The notes under the pieces were generated by a model. That model was not told where the DNA came from, did not search any database, and saw only the letters and a list, made by a program, of their open reading frames with translations. This document shows positions 57,157-64,000 of a stretch of 64,000 nucleotides of DNA, piece by piece. A program made the position numbers and the translations under genes. This stretch comes from Rhizobacter sp. (lineage in GTDB: Bacteria; Pseudomonadota; Gammaproteobacteria; Burkholderiales; Burkholderiaceae_C). Location: positions 1-64,000 of the forward strand of contig JANXWV010000015.1 in NCBI GenBank assembly GCA_025350965.1, read 5' to 3'. The stretch's first letter is position 1, and each line of letters begins with the position of its first letter.

Positions 57157-58989
57157 ATGGACACCCGCACCTCCCCCTTCCGCCTGCGCATCGAGCGCGT
57201 TCGTGATGCGCTCAAGCAGCACGGCCTGGCCGCTGTGCTCGTGCCGTCGAGCGACCCGCACCTGAGTGAATACCTGCCCGAGCGCTGGCAGGGGCGGCAG
57301 TGGTTGTCGGGCTTCACCGGGTCGATGGGCACGCTGGTCGTCACGCTCGATGCCGCCTGCGTGTTCGCCGACAGCCGCTATTGGGTGCAGGCCGAGGCCG
57401 AGCTGGCGGGCACCGGAACAACGCTCGTGAAGATCGCCACCGGCAACTCGACCGAGCACGTGCAATGGCTCGCCGCGAACGTGGCGCGGGGTGCTGCGGT
57501 CGGTGTCGACGGCAGCGTGCTCGGGCTCGGTGCCGCACTGGGCCTGCGCAGCGCGCTCGATGCCGCCGGCGTGCTGCTGCGCACCGACTTCGACGCGCTC
57601 GCCGAAGTCTGGCCCGAGCGCCCTGCCTTGCCCGCAGCTGAGGTGTACGAACACCTCGCACCGCATGCACCGGTGGCTCGCGCCGCCAAGCTCGCTCGCG
57701 TGCTCGAAGCCGTGGCGCGGCACGGTGCCACGCACCACTTCATCTCGACCGTGGACGACATCGCCTGGCTCTTCAACCTGCGCGGCGCCGACGTGAGCTA
57801 CAACCCCGTCTTCCTGGCGCATGCACTGCTCGACATGAACGGCACGACGCTCTTCGTCGGTGCCGGCAAGATCGGCGTGGCGCTGCAAGCGGCGTTGGCG
57901 AAGGACGGCATCCGGCTCGCGCCCTACGCCGATGCCGGCGCCGCACTGGCGGCGCTTGCCGCCAGCGCCACCTTGCTGATCGACCCGAAGCGCGTGACCT
58001 TCGGCATGCGGCAGCGCGCGGCGTGCCGCGTGATCGAGGCCATCAACCCGAGCACGCTGTTCAAGAGCCGCAAGCCAGAGGCCGAGGCTGCGCACCTGCG
58101 CAATGCAATGGCGCAGGACGGCGCGGCCATGTGCGAGTTCTATGCGTGGTTCGAGGCGGCGCTCGCCGAGCCCTCGCGCGGCCAGCCCGGCGCGCAGGCC
58201 ATCACCGAACTCACGGTCGACGAGAAGCTGAGCGCCGCCCGCGCTCGCCGGCCCGGCTTCCAGGGCCTGAGCTTCGGCACCATCGCCGCGTTCAACGCCA
58301 ATGGCGCGATGCCGCACTACCACGCCACGCCCGACTCGCATGCGGTGATCGAAGGCAACGGCCTGCTCCTCGTCGACTCCGGCGGCCAGTACCTCGGCGG
58401 CACGACCGACATCACCCGCGTCTGGCCCATCGGCACGGTGAGCGACGCGCAAAAGCGCGACTACACGCTCGTGCTCAAGGGCACGCTGGCCCTGAGCCGC
58501 ACGCGCTTCCCGCGCGGCACGCTGTCGCCGATGCTCGACGCCATTGCCCGTGCGCCGCTGTGGGAACAGGGCCTCGACTACGGCCACGGCACCGGCCACG
58601 GCGTCGGCTACTTCCTGAACGTGCACGAGGGGCCGCAAAGCATCAGCAAGGCCATCCCCGACGCGCACATGGCGATGGAGCCCGGCATGGTGACGAGCAT
58701 CGAGCCGGGCCTGTACCGGCCTGGGCGCTGGGGCATCCGCATCGAGAACCTGGTGCTGAACGTGGCCGCCACGGTGGCCGACGGGTTCGGCGAGTTCCTC
58801 GAATTCGAGACCCTCACGCTGTGCCCGATCGACACGCGCTGCATCGAGCGCTCGTTGCTGCGGGTCGATGAATGCGAGTGGCTGAACGCGTACCACGCGA
58901 CCGTGCGCCAGCGCCTGGCACCGCTGCTCACCGCACCGGAGCAAGCCTCGGCGCTGGCGTGGTTGATGGTGCGAACAGAGCCGCTTTGA
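57157..58989 (+). CDS. pepP: M24 family aminopeptidase P
   Basis: YLPERWQGRQWLSGFTGSMGTLVVT; LLVDSGGQYLGGTTDITRVW; DYGHGTGHGVGYFLNVHEGPQSIS. Confidence 0.94.
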   Translation: MDTRTSPFRLRIERVRDALKQHGLAAVLVPSSDPHLSEYLPERWQGRQWLSGFTGSMGTLVVTLDAACVFADSRYWVQAEAELAGTGTTLVKIATGNSTEHVQWLAANVARGAAVGVDGSVLGLGAALGLRSALDAAGVLLRTDFDALAEVWPERPALPAAEVYEHLAPHAPVARAAKLARVLEAVARHGATHHFISTVDDIAWLFNLRGADVSYNPVFLAHALLDMNGTTLFVGAGKIGVALQAALAKDGIRLAPYADAGAALAALAASATLLIDPKRVTFGMRQRAACRVIEAINPSTLFKSRKPEAEAAHLRNAMAQDGAAMCEFYAWFEAALAEPSRGQPGAQAITELTVDEKLSAARARRPGFQGLSFGTIAAFNANGAMPHYHATPDSHAVIEGNGLLLVDSGGQYLGGTTDITRVWPIGTVSDAQKRDYTLVLKGTLALSRTRFPRGTLSPMLDAIARAPLWEQGLDYGHGTGHGVGYFLNVHEGPQSISKAIPDAHMAMEPGMVTSIEPGLYRPGRWGIRIENLVLNVAATVADGFGEFLEFETLTLCPIDTRCIERSLLRVDECEWLNAYHATVRQRLAPLLTAPEQASALAWLMVRTEPL

Positions 58990-59095
58990 ACTGACGCCCG
59001 TGGCGCGCGGCGCGCCGTTCATCCGGCCGGCCTGCGGCTCGTCCAGCGCGGCGCGCGCTTCATCGCAAGCGGCTGTTCGCGGGCTGATCCGCCTC

Positions 59096-59115
59096 CTAGA
59101 GTTCGTTCCATCGCA
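59096..59115 (+). promoter_or_regulatory. Conserved upstream element, copy A
   Basis: ctagagttcgttccatcgca; 16/20 identical to copy B at 60518. Confidence 0.45.
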
Positions 59116-59144
59116 ACCCGGAACCGAACCCCAAGGAGCCCATC

Positions 59145-59330
59145 ATGATCAGCCGCCTCACCGCCCTCGCCGCCGTCTTCTCTGTCCTGGCCACCGCCAC
59201 GCTGACCTTCGCGTCCAGCGCGCAGCACAACGCTGTCTCGGCGCCGGTGGCCGCCGTCAAGCACGTGCCGGTGTACCAGCTCGAACGCGTGGTGATCACC
59301 GCCAAGCGCAGCGCTGCCAACACGCACTGA
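59145..59330 (+). CDS. Small secreted/membrane protein, paralogue 1
   Basis: aaggagcccatcATG; MISRLTALAAVFSVLATATLTFASS...VPVYQLERVVITAKRSAANTH; own terminator downstream. Confidence 0.65.
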   Translation: MISRLTALAAVFSVLATATLTFASSAQHNAVSAPVAAVKHVPVYQLERVVITAKRSAANTH

Positions 59331-59341
59331 CCGTCCCTCGC

Positions 59342-59366
59342 CTCGGCCCAGCGCCGAGCCCTTTTT
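59342..59366 (+). terminator. rho-independent terminator after small ORF
   Basis: ctcggc-ccagc-gccgag ccc TTTTT. Confidence 0.7.
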
Positions 59367-59459
59367 CTTGCGCGCCTGCGGCCCACCGAACTCCGGGCTT
59401 CAGGCGCATTTTTCATGGCGCGTCGCCACGCATCAGACCGCACTGCTACGCTTGCAGGC

Positions 59460-60425
59460 ATGCCCTCACATCCCTCTGACAGCGACGCCGCCGCCGCCCG
59501 CCCCGCCATCGGCGTGGACCTCGGCGGCACCAAGACCGAAGCCATCGTGCTGGCCCCCGACGGCCGCGCCTTGTGGCGCGAGCGCGTGGCCACGCCGGGT
59601 GGCGATTACCGCGCCACGCTCGCCGCCGTGGCCGGCCTCGTGGCACGCGCCGAGCGCGACCTGAACCTCAGCGGCAGCACGGTGGGCGTGGGCACGCCGG
59701 GTACCGCAACGGCGGCGGGCCTGCTGAAGAACGCGAACTCCACCTGCCTCAACGGCCAGCCCCTGCAGCGCGACCTGAGCGATGCGCTGGGCCGCCCCGT
59801 GCGCATTGCCAACGATGCGAACTGCCTCGCCTTGTCAGAGGCCACCGACGGCGCCGGCGCGGGGGCGCCGGTCGTGTTCGCCGTGATCCTGGGCACGGGC
59901 GTGGGCGCGGGCGTGGTCGTTCACGGCCGCCAGTTGGAAGGCCCGAACGGCTTGGCCGGCGAGTGGGGCCACAACCCGCTGCCATGGGCCGACGCGGGCG
60001 ACGCACCAGCACCGCCTTGCTACTGCGGTCAGCACGGCTGCATCGAGACCTGGGTCAGTGGTCCCGGCATGGCGCGCGACCATGCCCGGCACACCGGGCA
60101 GGCCTTGACGGCCGCGCAGATCGGCACGAACGCGGCACATGGCGACGCCGCTTGCCAGGCCACGTTGCAGCGCTACGAGTTGCGGCTGGCGCGCGCGCTG
60201 GCGCACGTGATCAACCTGCTCGACCCGCACGTGGTGGTGCTCGGCGGCGGCGTGTCGCAGCTCGACCGCCTGCTGGTGAACGTGCCGCTGCTGTGGGGTC
60301 GGTTCGTGTTCAGCGGCGGGCTGAAAGACCCGGTGCGCACCCAGCTCAAACGCAGCCTGCACGGCGACTCGTCGGGCGTGCGCGGCGCAGCATGGTTGTG
60401 GCGCTCGGCCGGTACCGCCGGCTGA
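59460..60425 (+). CDS. ROK family sugar kinase (fructokinase-like)
   Basis: IGVDLGGTKTEAIVLAPDGRALWRERVATPGGDY; GEWGHNPLPWADAG; CYCGQHGCIETWVSG zinc motif. Confidence 0.93.
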   Translation: MPSHPSDSDAAAARPAIGVDLGGTKTEAIVLAPDGRALWRERVATPGGDYRATLAAVAGLVARAERDLNLSGSTVGVGTPGTATAAGLLKNANSTCLNGQPLQRDLSDALGRPVRIANDANCLALSEATDGAGAGAPVVFAVILGTGVGAGVVVHGRQLEGPNGLAGEWGHNPLPWADAGDAPAPPCYCGQHGCIETWVSGPGMARDHARHTGQALTAAQIGTNAAHGDAACQATLQRYELRLARALAHVINLLDPHVVVLGGGVSQLDRLLVNVPLLWGRFVFSGGLKDPVRTQLKRSLHGDSSGVRGAAWLWRSAGTAG

Positions 60426-60517
60426 TTCGAAGTCGGCGTTCATCCACCTGGAATGCGGGTCGTGCCGAACATCGCGCAGCCTGTCGCAACCTGCTTGGTT
60501 GAGGGTGCCCGGGCCTT

Positions 60518-60537
60518 CTAGAGTTCACTTCAACGCA
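60518..60537 (+). promoter_or_regulatory. Conserved upstream element, copy B
   Basis: ctagagttcacttcaacgca; 16/20 identical to copy A. Confidence 0.45.
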
Positions 60538-60575
60538 CCGCCTGCGGCGCGCCATGAACCCTCCAGGAGCCCACC

Positions 60576-60761
60576 ATGATCGACCACCTCTTCTCCGCCG
60601 CACTCACCTTCTGCCTGCTTGCCGCCGGCACCGCCGCAGTCGGCTCATTGCTGCTGTCACCCGAGCCGGCGAAGCATGCGCAAGTGCGCGTTGTCGAGCT
60701 TCAACGTGTCGTGATCGTCGCTCACCCCACGGGAGCAACCAGCGTCAAACACCCGGCCTGA
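60576..60761 (+). CDS. Small secreted/membrane protein, paralogue 2
   Basis: aggagcccaccATG; MIDHLFSAALTFCLLAAGTAAVGSLLLS...VRVVELQRVVIVAHPTG; same length (61 aa) as paralogue 1. Confidence 0.6.
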   Translation: MIDHLFSAALTFCLLAAGTAAVGSLLLSPEPAKHAQVRVVELQRVVIVAHPTGATSVKHPA

Positions 60762-63525
60762 AGACCTTGGCTTGCAATGCCTGCGCCAGCGAATCCGCGC
60801 AGTCCTGCAGGTGGGCGCGCGTGTCGGCTGCGAGACCGGCGCGGCGTGACGCCGCCTGCACACGCACCCGCAGCGCCTGAGCCTGAGCACGCACCAGGCT
60901 GCGGGCATCGGCCAGGCCGAAGCTGCTGGGCCGCAGCAAGATGGACGCGATGCGGTTCAGGTGCTCACGCTGCAGCTCGCGGCGCGGCGCGGGAATGTCT
61001 CGCACCGCGTGGCCCGCGCGAGGTTCGATCTCGCTCCAGATGTCGCGCTCCAGTCGGCCGTACAACTCGGACAGCTGGAACGCATCGCGGCGCGACGCCT
61101 TGCCCTGGCTGTCGATGATGCGCACCGCCATCGTGTCGCTCATCAATTGCAGCAACAGCGCACGCTGGATCGCGAGCACCCGCAGCGTCAACGAGAAGTC
61201 AGTGGGCGAACCACCGCCCTCGCCGAAGAAGCCGTCGCCGCGCACCTGGAAGTCGGGTGCGAGGCGGCGCTGCAAGGCCGGCGAGACCACGAACGCATCG
61301 GCCACCAGCAGGCCGCGGGCGATCACATCGAGCGCCTCGCGCTGCTGCGCGGCGGGCACCGGCTGCAACGGGTCGCGGCCGCTGCCCGGAAAGTCGCGCA
61401 GCGTGCGCACGCCGCCGATGCGCCGCGCCAGCACGCCGAGCGAGCGGCCCGCGTCGTTCACGGCGTAGCTGAGTGATCGGCGCAGCACCGCATAGTCGCG
61501 GTCGGGCGGCAGCGCGCGCACTTCCTGGCGCTTGAACAACTCGTGCGCTATGGCCAGCCGCTTGATGGCGAAAGCAACGCTGTCGCTGCCCAGGTCCCAT
61601 TGCAAGGCGTCGGGGTCGATGCCGAGGAAGTTGTCTTCGTCAGTGCCGAATGCCAGTGCGCGCTCGTTGCTGCGCGCCGCGATGGTCTGCAGCTCGCGCG
61701 CTTCATCGTCCGGCGCGAACGGGCGGTAGGCGTACTCGATGGCCCAATAGTCGTACGGCCCGAGCGTGGTCTGGAAGGCCTGCACCGGCTTCCCGCCGGG
61801 GGCCGACAGGTTGGCCGGCACGTAGTCCATCACCGAGCCGACGATGCCGTTGGCGCGGGTGAATTCAATGTCCGACAACTGCGCATCGGTGAACGCCTGC
61901 GAGGCGCGGAAGTTGTGCCGCAGGCCCAGCGTGTGGCCGACCTCGTGCATGACCAGCCAGCGCAGGTAGCCGAGCACGAACTGCTGCGCCTGCGGGCTGT
62001 CGGGTGCGAGTTCGTCGCGCGCGGCGAGCACGTCCAGCCCGTAGCCGAGTTCGGCCGCGCCGACGTCGGCAACCGTGCAGGCATGGGGGTCGAGCCGCAG
62101 GCCGGTCGCGTCGAGGCGAGGTGTCTGGAACAGGTCGCTCGCGTCGTCTGCGCCCGCGCCGGAGCCCGCGACTGCGACCGCGACTGCGCCCAGCACGTTG
62201 GTGCGCAATGTGCGCTGCTCGCGCGTTGCGAAGCTTTCGATGTTCACGCTCGCGCTCAGGATCTCGCCACTGCGCGGGTCCACATGCTTTTGCGCCAGGC
62301 CGTCGCCGATGGGCACGCTGTTGGTCGTCCAGCGCACGGCCGCAAAACCGGTGTCGAGCGTGTCGAAGTCAGCGTCGTCGGGCTGCACCTTGACCTCGAT
62401 GGCGTTGCTGAAACCGATGCGCTCGAACGCCTTGTTCCACTCCAGGATGGCGTTCGTCACGACCTCGCGGTACTTCAGCGGCACGGTCCGGTCGAGCCAA
62501 TAGACCAGCGGCTTGACCGGCTCCGATAGCGCTGCTGCGGGGTCTTTCTTCTCCAGGCGCCAGCGGTCGATGTAGCGCAGCGTCGGCGAGGGCGCCACGT
62601 CGTTGCCGAAGTCTTGTTGCAGCGTGACGAAGTGGCCGATGCGCGCATCGCTGGCGCGCGGCGCCATCGGCGTGGCGGGCAGCGGGCTGATCACGTAGTG
62701 CAGGTTCGCGAACATGCTGCGCACATCGGCCAGCGAGCGCGGCACGCTCGGGCCGGTCTGCCCCGGCGGCATCACCGCTTGCGGCGGGCTGATCGAGCCG
62801 GTGGCGTAGTGCGCAAGCACCTGCAGCACCACCAGGTCGGGCTTCGCGCGCACCCCGGTGATGGCCGAGTTGCGCGCATCGAAACCGTAGCCCTGGCGGT
62901 AGGTTCGTTGCAGGTCGAAGCCGAGCGCGAGCAGGTCGTTCAGGAACAGCGCGTTCGCCTCGACAAGCACGCCCTTGGTGGCCGGGTTCGGCTGGCTCGC
63001 CACCGTGGCGCTGGCCATCAGGCTGGGCGAGAACGCCACCCCGAGCGCCCGGCCCTCGGGTGTGCCGTTGCTGGCCGTGTAGCGCGTGTTGCGCGCCACC
63101 ATCTGCACCTGGTTGTGGACGCGGCGGAATTCGATCACCTGGGCCGCGTCGAACATTCCGCCGGCCAGCGCTGGCTCGCCGATGCCGGTTGCGAGCTTGG
63201 GCGACAGGAACAGCGGCTTGTTGAAGTCTTCGGGCTTGAGCTCGATCCAGACCTTCTCTTCGCGCTGGTAGAGCGTGAGCAGGCCATCGAACTTCTTCGC
63301 GTCTCGGATCACCGCCGCGAACAGCGGCTGGTTGCCCGCCGCCGGCGGCCCGGACGGTTGCGGTGTGCCGGGTGGCACGCCCGAGGCAGCAGGGGCTGCC
63401 GCGCGGGGCGGCGCGGCGGCCGCCGCAGACGCGGCGGCGGCAGGCGCGGCCGGCGGCTTCAGTGCACAGCCGGCCAGCACCACTGCCATCGCACCGGCAA
63501 CAACCCCCGCCGGCACGACCCGCAT
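60745..63525 (-). CDS. Zinc-dependent metalloprotease lipoprotein (DUF5117-type)
   Basis: Lipobox VVLAGC; WLVMHEVGHTLGLRHNFRAS (HExxHxxGxxH); 926 aa. Confidence 0.9.
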   Translation of the reverse strand: MRVVPAGVVAGAMAVVLAGCALKPPAAPAAAASAAAAAPPRAAAPAASGVPPGTPQPSGPPAAGNQPLFAAVIRDAKKFDGLLTLYQREEKVWIELKPEDFNKPLFLSPKLATGIGEPALAGGMFDAAQVIEFRRVHNQVQMVARNTRYTASNGTPEGRALGVAFSPSLMASATVASQPNPATKGVLVEANALFLNDLLALGFDLQRTYRQGYGFDARNSAITGVRAKPDLVVLQVLAHYATGSISPPQAVMPPGQTGPSVPRSLADVRSMFANLHYVISPLPATPMAPRASDARIGHFVTLQQDFGNDVAPSPTLRYIDRWRLEKKDPAAALSEPVKPLVYWLDRTVPLKYREVVTNAILEWNKAFERIGFSNAIEVKVQPDDADFDTLDTGFAAVRWTTNSVPIGDGLAQKHVDPRSGEILSASVNIESFATREQRTLRTNVLGAVAVAVAGSGAGADDASDLFQTPRLDATGLRLDPHACTVADVGAAELGYGLDVLAARDELAPDSPQAQQFVLGYLRWLVMHEVGHTLGLRHNFRASQAFTDAQLSDIEFTRANGIVGSVMDYVPANLSAPGGKPVQAFQTTLGPYDYWAIEYAYRPFAPDDEARELQTIAARSNERALAFGTDEDNFLGIDPDALQWDLGSDSVAFAIKRLAIAHELFKRQEVRALPPDRDYAVLRRSLSYAVNDAGRSLGVLARRIGGVRTLRDFPGSGRDPLQPVPAAQQREALDVIARGLLVADAFVVSPALQRRLAPDFQVRGDGFFGEGGGSPTDFSLTLRVLAIQRALLLQLMSDTMAVRIIDSQGKASRRDAFQLSELYGRLERDIWSEIEPRAGHAVRDIPAPRRELQREHLNRIASILLRPSSFGLADARSLVRAQAQALRVRVQAASRRAGLAADTRAHLQDCADSLAQALQAKVFRPGV

Positions 63526-63565
63526 GAACCCGCCCTCCAGCAGCCTGCGCACCGCCCGTGCCGCC

Positions 63566-64000
63566 TTACTTCAGGGCCTTGAAGCGCAGGCGGTGCGGGC
63601 GGGCACCCTCTTCGCCGAGACGCCTCTTCTTGTCGGCTTCGTACTCCTGGTAGTTGCCGTCGAAGAAGACCCATTTCGAATCGCCCTCGCACGCGAGGAT
63701 GTGCGTGGCAATGCGGTCCAGGAACCAGCGGTCGTGGCTGATGACCATGATGCTGCCCGCGAATTCGAGCAGCGCATCTTCCAGCGCACGCAGTGTTTCC
63801 ACGTCGAGGTCGTTCGACGGCTCGTCGAGCATCAGCACGTTGCCGCCTTGCGCCAGCGTCTTGGCCAGGTGCAGCCGCCCGCGCTCGCCGCCCGACAGGC
63901 TGCCCACGAGCTTCTGCTGGTCGTTGCCCTTGAAGTTGAAGCGGCCGATGTAGGCACGCGAAGGCATCACGAACTTGCCGACGACGATGTTGTCGAGCCC
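63566..64000 (-). CDS. ettA: ABC-F protein EttA, C-terminal part (5' end beyond window)
   Basis: [87 protein letters not shown]. Confidence 0.93.
   Translation of the reverse strand, partial: GLDNIVVGKFVMPSRAYIGRFNFKGNDQQKLVGSLSGGERGRLHLAKTLAQGGNVLMLDEPSNDLDVETLRALEDALLEFAGSIMVISHDRWFLDRIATHILACEGDSKWVFFDGNYQEYEADKKRRLGEEGARPHRLRFKALK

Noticed and set aside
57139-59022. 627-aa minus-strand ORF opposite pepP
   Set aside because: Antisense shadow ORF caused by GC-rich codon bias.
61543-62529. Plus-strand ORFs opposite the metalloprotease (also 62614-63582)
   Set aside because: Antisense shadow ORFs; HExxHxxGxxH protease on minus strand explains the region.

Overview
GC-rich bacterial chromosomal segment. 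Gene content and order (lapB-hldE/rfaE1-hldD; rpsP-rimM-trmD-rplS; pcnB..folK; Hda-AI2E-SirB1-murJ/rpsT; argD-argF; kynBA) suggest a Burkholderiales betaproteobacterium, probably of the Rubrivivax/Leptothrix type; this taxonomy is inference. About 64 protein-coding genes can be supported, and most are housekeeping. No rRNA, tRNA or CRISPR array was recognised. Accessory signals: (1) a complete insertion sequence at 55535-57072 with an ISNCY/IS1202-like DDE transposase, imperfect TGT..ACA inverted repeats and a 16-bp direct repeat; it rewrote the 3' end of an NDH-2-like gene, and the pre-insertion sequence can be reconstructed. (2) A PEP-CTERM protein whose only cysteine lies in a YCxE context and which carries an MQAAIW motif, resembling the Cys-Gln thioester (TED/TQXA) adhesin signature. 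(3) Near it, a class III cyclase/ATPase/TPR protein and a 3-TM + cyclic-nucleotide-binding (Popeye-like) protein, a possible second-messenger neighbourhood. (4) Two small secreted/membrane proteins flanking a ROK kinase, sharing an upstream element and a TonB-box-like C-terminal motif. (5) A trhO-egtB-hydrolase set with 4-bp overlaps and no egtD in the window. All calls come from reading the sequence and ORF translations; no database search was possible.
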